Shown here piece after piece: positions 21,954 through 32,842 of a DNA stretch of 64,000 nucleotides. The stretch lies in the NCBI GenBank assembly GCA_020809705.1, contig CP085833.1:372001-436000 (forward strand), read 5' to 3'. The position numbers and the translations under genes were made by a program. The number at the start of each line of letters is the position of its first letter. The first letter of the stretch is position 1. The stretch is from Calonectria ilicicola. Lineage: Eukaryota; Ascomycota; Sordariomycetes; Hypocreales; Nectriaceae. The notes beneath the pieces are model-generated. The model was not told the origin of the DNA, made no database searches, and worked only from the letters and a program-made list of their open reading frames with translations.

Positions 21954-23363
21954 ATGTCTTCCACTCCATCAAGTTTCAGCAGCTTCTCCGTGAGCTCAGG
22001 CTCGCTCTGCTTCGGAGCCATGCACAATATCTGGACTGGCGCAACAGCCCCGCCCACTGAAGGCTTCCCCGACACAGCTCCAGAGACCTCGGGCACTGTC
22101 ATTGTTCACCAGATGGAATACAATATCCCCGCCCTGAACGGTACATGGATGGCATTCAAGCTCATGGAAACCAGGGCTCGGAGCGTGTGTGGGTGGTTTG
22201 TGTGCCATTCAGACACAGACCCAGCCCAAGAGATTGATAAGATTCTTCGCGTATCGGGTTCCCCATATGAAGAAGACAGCGGAAGCAGTGTCAACAACGC
22301 AGATACAAAAGCAGAGGGTGTTTTTGTCATCAACAGGTATGATTGGGGATACTATGATAAATGATCTGAAGAAATCAATCGCAATGATGACGATGACGAT
22401 GAAGACGAGGACGACGCGGGCTATTGTGAACAAGCTGGTCTTGTGGACTATGGTCACGCAAAGGCTCATATTAAAAAATGGAAGAAGCAAAAGTTTAAGA
22501 AGAGAGGAAAATCAGACCATGGAGTTTGGATGATGATTCCCGATGGCGAGTACATGTTTGGCCGGTTTGGGTTCAACGATGAACGAACCTTTGCTCGCTC
22601 GTTCCTCTTCTTCACCACAAACACGTCTTTCCTCCACACTAAACTGGCTGGTCTTCAAGACACCCTTCGACTTGACGAGACTGAGGAGGAACGGTTTGAC
22701 CGTAGACTCAGGGAAGGGTATGACTTCTCGGGCATTAGAATGCTGAAAGATTGTACCTTTGAGCAGCCACCTCATGACTCGGAGTGCTTTGGGCCATATG
22801 ATCCAAGCGAGCACATCTTCCGCGAGGAGGATATTGAATGCTTGCGACTGGACGTTTGCCGGCTTCTAGAGAAGAAACAGTTTGGACATACGGCACCACC
22901 GTTCCCTGAAAATTGGAAGGGACATGTATTGGATCTTTTGAACGAACTTGTGCTGTCATACATGGAGCACACTGTCCTCCCAAAGTTATCCAATGAAAGC
23001 CTTGCCGCAGTGGCCAGAGGCTTATTTCCAGAAGAAAGGCCAGATATTGACCGGCCGTATCCAGATGGCTTCGATGGAAATCATTGCGAAGGAAAAATTC
23101 GGCAATTCTTTGCAGCGCGCTCTGACACCGGTTCTCAGGATCCCAGGATTCAGTCAACGATTGGCATGTGCCAAGTTCTCGTCTTCATCATCATGGATAC
23201 TCTTAGCCGTGCCGGCCAGAATTCAAGATGCAGCATGACTGTCCCGACTGATGTTAGATCGGCTGTTTTGTATATTGGAATGGACGCAATTGAGAGAATG
23301 TCACGGGATAAATCATGTTATTGGAGAGTGTGCCAGAAGTATTGGGATTGTTCTATAAAATAA
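21954..23363 (+). CDS. Conserved-looking hypothetical protein
   Basis: A 451-aa product after removal of a 54-bp intron (22318-22371, G|GTGTTT to GAAG), which joins KAE to EINRNDDDDDEDEDD and keeps the frame. Domains visible: a Ser-rich N-terminus, a basic stretch HIKKWKKQKFKKRGK after the acidic run, then FGRFGFNDERTFARSFLFF and a helical C-terminal half with six or more cysteines. No signal peptide, membrane segment or known fold is evident, and I do not recognise the family. The acidic-then-basic middle could be a flexible or nuclear segment, but that is a guess. It stands alone, 128 bp from the convergent dienelactone hydrolase. Confidence 0.65.
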
Positions 23364-23490
23364 TTTCTATAGATCTCGAGCGTCAAATCTCTCATATCAT
23401 GTAGCAGACTTCCCGTCTGTGTTGGGAACCATGTGCATAGCACCGTCGCGCCTAAAAATTCCTGCTATTTGTTGTAGAGCTTGGTCTTAA

Positions 23491-24424
23491 CTATAGATGC
23501 TTGGAAAAGAATTCCGCTGCTTGATTGTATCCCCGCTCATACTCCTTGATGTTGGCCTCGTCCTTCAAATTTGCTCTAGCTCCCATCCAGCCGTGGAACA
23601 TTGTAGAATATGTTTCAACTTCACCGGTCTTCCCTGGTTTCGAGAGTACTTCCTTGATTTCAGCGACCACATCTGCAGGCTCACCGGGTGAGGCCAGCAG
23701 AATGTGAGGCACATTTGTGGCTTCCGCATCCTTGACTTCTAACGCACTGTTTCGTCATGTCAGTGTCATGCCCACAACCGGATTGGTTGTCGAGAGTGTG
23801 CTTACCCAGGGTGTGCTGTCCCGCTGACAGTGAATTTTCTTCCCTTACCTGCATTGCTCTCGCCGCAAGCAAGGATGCCAATTTTACCCTAGCATTGTCA
23901 GTATCTGAAAGATGACCCAGAAGGGGAGAAGAAAGCCCAAGAAAAAAAATACTTACACCCCAACAGAGACCGAAAACGCCAACGTGATCCTCGACCGTAG
24001 GCCAACGAGATCCCACTTCCTCGCGCAGCTTGTACAGCTTCTCTAGATTGGTATCATATTTTGCAGTGGTAGCCCTGAAGTCTGCCAGCTTCTGTTTCTT
24101 CTCCTCAGTGTCAGGCGGGATTGCCGTTGGATCTATGGGCTTGCCATCAAAAAAGTCTGGCATCAGGACCAGCGCAGACGTCAGGTTTGCCAGACGGTCG
24201 GCTCCCTGGAGCGCCTGAGGGGAAGCACCGAAGACGTCATAGATGTCAACGATGGCTCGGGAAGCTGTCTCAGACCCGACAATGTCTGAGAAATGATTAG
24301 TACAATGGCTTCACGGCGCATTGATTGGGCACTCACAAGTGTTGACGCCTGCGATGACCTCCCATCGACCCTTGGTCTGGTAATCGGCCGAGACCGGTGC
24401 GAGAGCACAGCAGGCCTCATTCAT
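23491..24424 (-). CDS. Dienelactone hydrolase family protein
   Basis: Alpha/beta hydrolase of the DLH family (PF01738; yeast AIM2-like), probably cytosolic, about 250 aa in four or five short exons. The start is MNEACCALAPVSADYQTKGRWE. Exon 2 contains YDVFGASPQALQGADRLA, and the nucleophile elbow GVFGLCWGGKIG (Gly-x-Cys-x-Gly) is formed across an intron. The C-terminal exon carries PHILLASPGEPADVV and the catalytic histidine in TMFHGWMGARANL. This Cys-Asp-His arrangement hydrolyses lactones such as dienelactone; the in vivo substrate in fungi is mostly unknown. The minus-strand reading at 24181-24420 in another frame is a shadow. Convergent with the upstream unknown gene. Confidence 0.87.
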
Positions 24425-25572
24425 TTTAAAGGATTCAAGAGGTTGTTATTGATGAATTTGATTCGGTCAGAGGATGCGCTCTATTTACAATTGGGATTTA
24501 AAGTAAGCGTTTCGTGTCGGCATTGGACGTATCACGACATTTGTCGGTCTATGTCAGCACCAATCTAAGCACATTTTCGCTAACCGATACTCGGACTTAA
24601 GGCCCTGGTTTCGGATTTTGGCCATATCTTGTTTCAGGCGCTGAATGAAGGCACGCGAGAAGGGATAAGCTTGTTATTCGAAAAGTCTAATGATGGATGC
24701 TCATTGCACCAAAGAGGGGCGGCAAAATTCGAGGTTTGAGTTGGCGGAAGCAAACCCCGCATCGCATCGGGACCGGATCGGCACAGCCTTTTCAGCCCTC
24801 CTTTGCCGGGGAACTGGGTGAAAAAAAAACAGTGGGTTGTGGATCCCGATTAAATTTATCACGTCTTTTGAACGGCCCTCGGAATTAGTTGAAGATCTCG
24901 TGTCCGAGTCTTTAACCTCCACTATTTCCTAGAGTGGCCGAGGCCTCGTCACCCCTGGTCTTGGCGTGAGCGTGATGGATGTTAGTGGAATATGCATGTT
25001 GACATAGATGGAAATATCGAGTCTTTATCATAAATAACACTGGTCGGTTACTATTGACTCATAGCTCACGTCAAATTGATTTCTGTTCTTCGACTGGATC
25101 ATTGTTGACGGTGGGTCTCTTAATCTCAGCGACAACGGAGAACTAGTCTGTTTTCCCCTCAAATTACAAACTGGTTAGACCCCATGACCGTCGGCCACGG
25201 CACTCAAATGATGATCTCGTAAAAAACGCATTCCGCACTAGGGACTTCACCCAACTTAGTCTGCGGGCATGATGGCTTCCATTTGTTGTATCTTCTGCAT
25301 GAAGCTGGTCTGAACTTGGTCGAAGATATGCAGATATTTGTAGATAACATGACGTAAGGCCCAAAACATCTGTGGAGACATCGGCGATGGCGGGGTATTT
25401 AAGCGAAGGGATTAAAATTTCACGCCCAATAGAACCCCCTGCTTAACGTCTTCTCAATTGCCAAGTATTGTCTGATCAAAACACCATCAGACCCCTCATG
25501 CGGTCAGGGGAAGTTCGATTCCGATTATCGAAATCTAAAAGCGCATCCTTCATTGATTGTTCTCTTATCAAG
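24425..25572. other. 1.1-kb intergenic region
   Basis: Between divergent DLH and F-box genes. No supported coding sequence, repeat or RNA gene was seen. It holds both promoters. Confidence 0.45.
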
Positions 25573-27309
25573 ATGGTGCTGACTTTGACTCGGGCTCTAC
25601 TTGAGGCGATGACGCCGACTGTGTTGGAAGACCTCGAGCTGGACTACGATTGCCTTGATACCGTACCCGAGGGGATTGGAAAGGGTTTTGAGAGAGCTCT
25701 CGTCGCCGATATAGTTCTCGATCGTATCGATGAAGCTCCATATTTCATGCAGTACTTCATCAAACGCATCCCTCTTATGCATCGGGAAAGATACTTCCAT
25801 ACCTTCCAACTGACATGTGATTCTGAAGACGCATCGGATATTCTAGGAGACTTCTCAAATTATGCACACAAAGACAGATCAGATCCCGATTTTATCTACG
25901 ATAGTCGGTTGGAGCCGGTTTTCGAGGACTTGAAGATTTCGATCCTCACCCAGCCTGCTCTCAGCGTGGTGCTGAAACCAATGCTGCCCCAGCCTTCATT
26001 TTTAATCTACCTAACGAGCTTCTGGCCGACATTCTTCAACTCGCGCATGATGAAACTTTCCCAAAATTTGTTCAACGAATTACGTACACCTGCAAGCGCT
26101 TTTACAATATTTTCATGGCCATCATTTACCACACAATTATGATCCCAAAAACCCCTAAAAAGCTCATGACACTACAGAAAACGATTTTAAACAATCCAGC
26201 CCTCGGACTTCACTGTCGAACTTTGAGACTTGACTACGGAGCCTATGATGAGGATGATGCTATGTTTGTTACTCTCAAAGGTATGGCTCCGTATTTACCG
26301 AACGTTACCTGTCTCGACATTTCCAATGATTGCACCTTGTCAAATGAAGTCACAAAGTGGGATTTCGTCGAAAGCTGTGTCGAGCATATGAATTCTCTTC
26401 GCCATATATCCTTCAGGGGGCGGGTGGGGAGTGTGGTGGAAGGTCAAGAAACTGATCTTTTCGCGGCCATGGACGCGCTGCACTCGGCTAACTTGCAGAG
26501 CCTGACGTTAGACTCTATTGGGAATATGCAAGAAAGAACTCCCTGGCATATGGCTGCGGTATGTGTCTAACGTAGTTCCTTGTGTTTAGTTTCTACATCA
26601 AGTATACTAAATGATTGCCATTTAGGAATTCAGCCCAGTGAACATCTCGGAACTCAATTTGATCGCTTGGCGCGAATCATCTTTAGCCATGGCTAAGCTT
26701 CTAGAATGGGTCCATGACTTGAAAAGTTTCCGACTGGTCCATTCCGCATCACGCGATTGTTGTCGAGATTTGAATATGCCCATGCTACACCCGCTGCTCT
26801 TGAGACATAGCCAAACACTTGTGAAGCTGCATATTGGCGAATTGTCTCCTAGGGGCTGGGGAGCCGTTTGCGACTTAACCGACTTCACAGCCTTGCAGGA
26901 GTTGATACTGCAAGAGACCCAATCAGGTTCGAACCCTGGTGATGCTCATCTCCTCGTTGCCCCCCATCTCAAGCGTTTATGTTGGACCTTTGGTATCCCA
27001 ATGCATATGCCAGATTGGTCAGAATTCGGAGATGACCAAGAGGAGTGGGTTCGAAGATTTGCAACTGCTGCCGCTGAGAGAAAGTCGCCTGATTGTGAAA
27101 TTTCCATTGCCTTCTCTCCTGATCGGCCGAAGAGGAAAAGCGACGGTTATCCTTGGGATAGGATGGCCAAGTTGAAAGAAGAATTCACTCAGAAAAGAAT
27201 AGACGTCACCTATAGGGAGCCTAATATGACTAAAGTAAAATGGGAGGAATGGTGCGAATCTTTCGACGGCGATGAGTATCCAGATCGGAGAACTAATGGC
27301 TGGTGGTAA
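25573..27309 (+). CDS. F-box protein with LRR-like C-terminus (tandem copy 1)
   Basis: An N-terminal helical domain (ALVADIVLDRIDEAPYFMQY to HKDRSDPDFIYDS) is followed by an F-box (FNLPNELLADILQLAHDE...RITYTCKRFYNIF) and a leucine-rich region with LQSLTLDS and FTALQELILQETQSGSNPGDAH. F-box proteins dock substrates on SCF ubiquitin ligases. The N-terminal and F-box parts lie in different frames; a 50-bp intron (GTCGGT donor, CACCCAG acceptor, about 25911-25960) would join them, but the donor is weak, so this joint is uncertain. A clear intron near 26560-26625 (GCG|GTATGT to TTTAG) matches the intron in copy 2. Start 25573 was chosen by ATG context; 25498 is an alternative. Substrate unknown. 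Confidence 0.72.
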
Positions 27310-27945
27310 TCAGAGGATTTTCTCAAGGTCTTAGAACAAGTCATTCTTATAGAATTCCATCATGGCTACTTTTTTATCATCTCTCAAATAACAGACCCTG
27401 AAAATGGCGAGTCATGGTTACAGTATCGGCTGGTGTAATTAATATTGGGGGCAGTTCTAGATCAATTCCTTTCCCATAACTCCATCACTGGCTGTAATTT
27501 GCTTGCCTACTGATGTTGGTTTTTGTTGTTTCCGCCCACAGGGCCTGTTCTCTGGGCTCATTTCTCTGGTTTCAAATTGATTGGGATCCACAAATGGGCC
27601 TGGCGTTCAAAGGTATACGAAATGCTTGACTCGAGTTGGTGTATCTGGCTAGGTTTAGGGACCCTGACATATCCTTTTCCCTCGTGTGTTGCCTAGAAGG
27701 ATCTATCTATGAGGCTGGCTGAGTATGTAACCCTCATCACGTGTGAAAAAAGGGGTGAAAAAAGGGAGGTTGACTGGACAACGCTAGTGGATTGTGGCAG
27801 GAAAGGTGGCCTAACGAACAAAGGGCGAAAACACTACCCATGTTTATCTCCTCTGCCCCGCATTGCTTCCAAGCTCCATTTTGCCAGAAGGGGTATACGG
27901 CTCCAAATTCTCATTTTCGCCATTGACTAAGTCATTTTTTACGCC
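27310..27945. other. Spacer between the two F-box paralogues
   Basis: A 636-bp region with no supported gene. It holds the terminator of copy 1 and the promoter of copy 2. A tandem pair of GTGAAAAAAGGG-like motifs occurs at about 27742-27765. Confidence 0.4.
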
Positions 27946-29584
27946 ATGGGTCTGGATGCAGACCTCAGAGACTTTAGGGACTATGCTGGGAGGCTTGATT
28001 ATCTGCCCGTTCAAACCAAGGACGCGTTTTTGGGAGCTCTCAAAGCCGACATCAATCTAGAAGCTCAAGAGGGGAGGACATACTATTTGCAGGCATTGAT
28101 CCTGGTAATACCTCTCGATGAGCGTGAAGAGCACTGGCAGAATTTCTACAATGCCTTCCCGCCAGATTACCGCCAGGGCAGATTATCAGATTTCATCTTC
28201 CGTGCCGCAAACTATCAATACGAAAGCAGAACGTCTCCGCATTTGCCTTTCTGAGCAATAATGAATTTTACACCTCTATCGGCATACCTGCCCCTGACAC
28301 ATCTATTCTGGATAACTACACGGAGAATGGCCAGAACTATGTTGGAAATATACCCGACGAACTTTTGGCCGATATTCTTCAACGTGCGTACGACAAGACT
28401 TTCCTACGCTTTCGTCCACGAATTGCCCGTACCTGCAAGCGCTTCTATCGCCTTCTCTTGCCTGCTATGTATCAGGAAATCACGGTCCCAGAGACATCGG
28501 GACAGCCTGCGTTGCTACACAGAACTCTTCAGGAGAACTCATCCCTCGGCCTTCGTTGCCTGACTCTAAACATTCACTTCCGCGATTACACCGAAGAAGA
28601 TTTTCAAATTGTTACTGAATTTACGGGATACCTGACCAATGTTATCTCGGTTGGAATTCTCAAAGATATCACCACAGATGATGATACTGCAAAATGGAAT
28701 CTTGTTCGAAGTTGTTTGGGTCGCATGAAATCTCTCCAATATCTATCTTTGAGTGGACAGCACAGATCCGGACTGGACGTTTTAGAGGTTATGAAAACCT
28801 TGCGTGGGGTTACCTTGCAGAGCCTGACACTGGAATATGTTGAGCACTGGGATGCGGATGATTGGGATCAAGTATGCGCCCGGTGTTGTGTTTTCCATTC
28901 ATCATTTTTCTGCACTGCATAACTGATAGAAATTTCTAGGACCTTGGGAATGCCAGTATTTCCGAATTCGCGTTGGACTATTGGAAAGGACCATATCAAT
29001 CGCTAGCCAAGGTTCTGAAGTGGCCCCAAAACTTGAAAACATTCCGACTAGGTTATTTGGGACGGCATTTGGATGGGTTCACTCTGGCCCAGCTACGTCG
29101 ACTACTTGAGCCACATGTAGGTACGCTCGAGAAGCTCGAGATTGGCGAAATCTGCAATCCGCCAAATGCGACTGTGTTTGACGTGACTGGCTTCACAGCT
29201 TTGCAGGAACTGATACTGATGAACAGCCAAACGGGCTCGAGTCCGGAAAATGCTCACCGATTTGTTTCGCCAAATCTCAGACGTTTTCAGTGGAACTTTG
29301 GACACAAAAATCGTCGACTACGGTGGTCAAATTTCACGGAGGAGATCTGGGAATGGATTCAAAACTTTGCAACCGTTGCTGCCCAAAGAAAGTCACCCGA
29401 ATGCTTAATTTACATTAATTTCCGCGCTGGGGGTCCCGACTTCAACGACGGCAACTATCCCTGGGATCGGATGGAAGAGCTGAACAAGCAATTCCATCAA
29501 ACAGGAGTCGTCATTGAGTATACCACACCTCCAATGACTAGAGACGAATGGATTGCTTGGAAAAATTCGTTCAACGGCAATTAA
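27946..29584 (+). CDS. F-box protein with LRR-like C-terminus (tandem copy 2)
   Basis: Paralogue of the gene just upstream, with the same layout: N-terminal helical domain (MGLDADLRDFRDYAGRLDY to GRLSDFIFRAANYQYES), F-box (IPDELLADILQRAYDKTF...RIARTCKRFYRLL), leucine-rich region, and a C-terminal block FTALQELILMNSQTGSSPENAH and NYPWDRMEELNKQF. The intron after DDWDQ (GTATGC to TTCTAG) is at the equivalent position to copy 1. As in copy 1, the N-terminal domain and the F-box are in different frames. Here no normal intron clearly joins them, so the gene may need an unusual splice or be frameshifted. Probable SCF substrate adaptor; target unknown. Confidence 0.7.
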
Positions 29585-29698
29585 AAAAAGAGGATAAGAA
29601 TAAGGCCGATTATGCTGCTGGAAATTGAAGGGTTTGTTTAAGATCTTGCAGTAATATATTTGCGTTGATGCAATGATTGCTCCTCTTCTACTGATCCT

Positions 29699-32329
29699 CT
29701 ACATGACGGATTTCCAACGCTTCTCAAGTTCAGCCATTGTCATCCATACGTTCCCATTTGCAGCCTGTGAGAATCCAGATATCATATCTTGGTTGTACTG
29801 CGCCGAGGTTGCGCCATACTGCGTGTCATGCCATCCTATCGAGCTGTTTCCGTACAAATGATCACTGCGGTGAGCGCTAGATGCCATGACAACATTTTCC
29901 ATGCCCTGGTAAGCTACTCCAGCCAACGCAGCAGTCATGGCTTGTTGTTGAATCATCTTTTGCCTTGCCAGCATCGTCTCCCATATTGGCACCGTCTCGC
30001 ACCATATCTTGACTCGTGCTTTCGCGTACCCCATGAACCCGGCAAAATCACCACTGTCACAGGCATTCTTCCACCTGGTTCGCATATTGGGCGAGAAGAA
30101 GCTGCACATGGCTTTGAGCGGTTCCCCTTTAAACTTGGTTTCTTTAAACTGGGTTTCTTCTCGTCGGACAATCATTGAGTCAAATTTGGATGGCTTGATA
30201 ATTGCTTCGTAGCAATTTTTGCACGCAGCGATATCGGGAAATTCTTCAGCAAAGCCATAGAATACACCAACACTTACTTTGTCCTGCGGGCAAGTTGGAA
30301 CGGAAGCCCATTTCTCAACGTAATTGCGGAATCGCGACCATACACCGGTATCCAAGGCTTGTCCTAGTTGCAACAAGTATTCAACCACACGCGGTGCCCC
30401 TGGAGTGAAGTCGCACATCACGGCGTGATCTTTGTCAATAGTCCTCATCTCAAAGTAGTTGCCTGCCTTCATTGGCTCGATGAGTCCCGTGTAGCAGGTT
30501 GGACAGAGACAAAAGTCTGCGGATGATCCTCTCAGATGGTACCATGATCCTCCCTTGGCCCCCTGCAGCGAACAGGCGCCGTATGTTGACACAGCATTAG
30601 CTGATCGCCAGAAGATTCCGAAATCCCGCATCGATTGTGCCATATGCATGGCGACCTGAACAGGGATTAATTTCATGTCGCAGCCGAATTGCACCCCTGG
30701 TGCAATAATGGCAGTGTACGGTTCAAAATAGTTCGCAAAGGGCGTTAATGCTGCTTTATCAAGAAAGCAGGCTTCGCAAGACACAAATGTCTCGGGGCCA
30801 CCGCGGATCTTGAACCATTTCCGGCTCCTTGCAACACAGGGTTTCCCATCACAAAGCGGTAGATAAATCCGTTTGTTGGCTTCTTGCGCCCATTGATTCC
30901 ATCCGTACTGCTGCTTGCTATACGTTCTCAATGCACGACCTACAAACCCCCCTGCAAACGCACAACGCCAAATGTCTTTCGGACCCAAGACCATTTTGGT
31001 CGGCATAAAGTTGTCAGCAAAAGGCGAGCCCAAGACCTCATCTTCATAGCACGCCTCACACAGGATAGAGTCTTTGGGAGGCTCTGTCTTTGGGGAAAAG
31101 AATTTGATGTCTTCGCCGTATCTGACACCTGTGGCGCCTTTACAGTCGGGAATCTTTAGGCGTCTGTTCATGAAGTCTACAAGAGCATCCATATTCCCAG
31201 TTCTCTGTGCTTCTGGCCAAAGATCGAAATGGATTCGATAAATATTGAATCTGCATGATCCAGTTGAGGGCCCAACTCTTTCAAAAGCCTGTCGGAGAGA
31301 AGTCGGCTCGATGTACTTGTGGTAGCAGTTCATACAGATCAGCGACCCTGGGGCTTTTGGTAGGCGATACCAGTTCATCTGGTAGTCAATCTGACGGAAC
31401 GTTGGACACTCCTGCTGAATCAAATTGGGTTCACCATTCGGCCTTGGTTCAGCCAAGTTGATTCTGGGAAATTCGATTTCTTCATCTTGGGGAACCCGAA
31501 CTGGATTTTGAGATGAGGTGTGAACATTGAGATTGCCCAATTGCGATGTAAGTTGCTCAACAGGATTTGCCACTATGGCGGGGCGTGGAGGGCTCTGAGA
31601 TGGGTAGCTCTGTACGATGTGAGAGACTGGTGCTCTTGGCGCCTGGCTGGTCTCGAATCCAATTGGACGCGGCGGCACAGGAGGTGGTGTTGCATCCGAA
31701 TAAGCGCCGCTAGTGTACGTAGAAGCACTCCGTGAAGCAAAAGGTCTTGGAATGTGCCGAGGCAAGGTCGATACAAATAGGCTTGATTGCTGAACTGCTT
31801 GAGAGGGAGTGGTGTATGCTCTGTTGTCTGTTACTGTGCTAGGATTTCTTGGTGGAAGTGACGGAGCTTGATGAGCGGCTTCATAACCGGGTTGAGCATA
31901 AGTGGTTGAGACGGGTTTCCTTGCGGGTGCTGTGGGAAGTGATGGTGGAGGTTGATATTGAGCAGGCGGATATGGCTGATGTGGGATACTTGAAGCCGGA
32001 TATTGTTGATTGACTCCTGGTGGAGGTGGTGGATACTGTTGGTATGATGGGTTCGCTGGAGGCAGTTGTTGCTGTGAGTTTGCAGGATATTGATATGTTC
32101 CATGAGCCGGATGTCCAGATTGCGCGTTTGATTGCGGTGGTGGGGGGGGATAATAGGAGGATGCTGGCTGAGTAGGAGGTCCCGGTGGCAATGGAGATGG
32201 CGTCCCATATGTTGGTGGCGTGGGTGTAGCCCCATAGGGCTGCTGAACCGGGGGTTGTTGAGGTGGGTTGTATTGATGCTGCCCGCCATATGGGCTAGCC
32301 GGGTTATAATACGGTGGCTGCGATGCCAT
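29699..32329 (-). CDS. Proline-rich protein with five repeated CxxC modules
   Basis: An intronless 876-aa protein. Residues 1-300 are disordered and Pro/Gln/Tyr-rich (PPYYNPASPYGGQHQYNPP). From about 310 to 760 there are five modules about 92 residues apart, each with CxxCYxxxI/L followed about 10 residues later by Pro/Phe: Cys pairs at 332/335, 424/427, 518/521, 609/612 and 703/706. Extra cysteines between pairs (for example PDCKGATG, PLCDGKPC, ACSLQGAKG, TCPQDK) suggest four-Cys metal sites. Fungal homologues are often labelled 'integral membrane protein', but I see no membrane helix. The C-terminus is Gln/Ala-rich and helical. A scaffold or adaptor role is likely but undefined. Confidence 0.85.
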   Translation of the reverse strand: MASQPPYYNPASPYGGQHQYNPPQQPPVQQPYGATPTPPTYGTPSPLPPGPPTQPASSYYPPPPPQSNAQSGHPAHGTYQYPANSQQQLPPANPSYQQYPPPPPGVNQQYPASSIPHQPYPPAQYQPPPSLPTAPARKPVSTTYAQPGYEAAHQAPSLPPRNPSTVTDNRAYTTPSQAVQQSSLFVSTLPRHIPRPFASRSASTYTSGAYSDATPPPVPPRPIGFETSQAPRAPVSHIVQSYPSQSPPRPAIVANPVEQLTSQLGNLNVHTSSQNPVRVPQDEEIEFPRINLAEPRPNGEPNLIQQECPTFRQIDYQMNWYRLPKAPGSLICMNCYHKYIEPTSLRQAFERVGPSTGSCRFNIYRIHFDLWPEAQRTGNMDALVDFMNRRLKIPDCKGATGVRYGEDIKFFSPKTEPPKDSILCEACYEDEVLGSPFADNFMPTKMVLGPKDIWRCAFAGGFVGRALRTYSKQQYGWNQWAQEANKRIYLPLCDGKPCVARSRKWFKIRGGPETFVSCEACFLDKAALTPFANYFEPYTAIIAPGVQFGCDMKLIPVQVAMHMAQSMRDFGIFWRSANAVSTYGACSLQGAKGGSWYHLRGSSADFCLCPTCYTGLIEPMKAGNYFEMRTIDKDHAVMCDFTPGAPRVVEYLLQLGQALDTGVWSRFRNYVEKWASVPTCPQDKVSVGVFYGFAEEFPDIAACKNCYEAIIKPSKFDSMIVRREETQFKETKFKGEPLKAMCSFFSPNMRTRWKNACDSGDFAGFMGYAKARVKIWCETVPIWETMLARQKMIQQQAMTAALAGVAYQGMENVVMASSAHRSDHLYGNSSIGWHDTQYGATSAQYNQDMISGFSQAANGNVWMTMAELEKRWKSVM

Positions 32330-32842
32330 GATTAGAGGCCTTTGTTTTCCGTTGATGTTTGAATGAGCGAGGCCGTAGCCTTCAGTGCGGCTGAACGTGG
32401 CTTTATTAGCTCTCCCGTCCTATTCAGGCACTCACATCACGAATCCCCTCCCTAAATGGGGCGCGCGGAAAGCCGAATTCCGCTCTTCCAAAGAATCTCT
32501 ACTATTTGCAATATGATTGGACCAAAAAACAAATAGTTTGTTCCGGGTTTAGGACATGCTTTGGTATCTCCGCTGAAGCAGAGCTAAGTTGCCGTTTGAT
32601 CCGAAACTGGGGCTCAGCTGGCCAAATTCTGCCTCGTATCTGCACATGGTGGCCAACGCGGAATGCTTGATCGGCGTTCTAGACACGGTTAGATATTTAG
32701 CGAGATCAAAAGCACGGACGGAGGGCTTTTGAAGTTACATGCATGCCAATGGGAGTTCACAGTTATAAACAAAGTGGACAGTCACCTTACTGATACAGTC
32801 ATCCATACACGGTTCATAATATTCCCTCTCTGGATCTGAAAT
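32330..32842. other. Intergenic region
   Basis: A 513-bp region upstream of the CxxC protein (its promoter) and downstream of the MFS transporter. No supported gene. Confidence 0.45.

Noticed and set aside
22336..22371. 36-bp intron with donor GTATGA in the unknown gene at 21954
   Set aside because: It gives a stop in the next exon; the 54-bp intron starting GTGTTT at 22318 keeps the frame.
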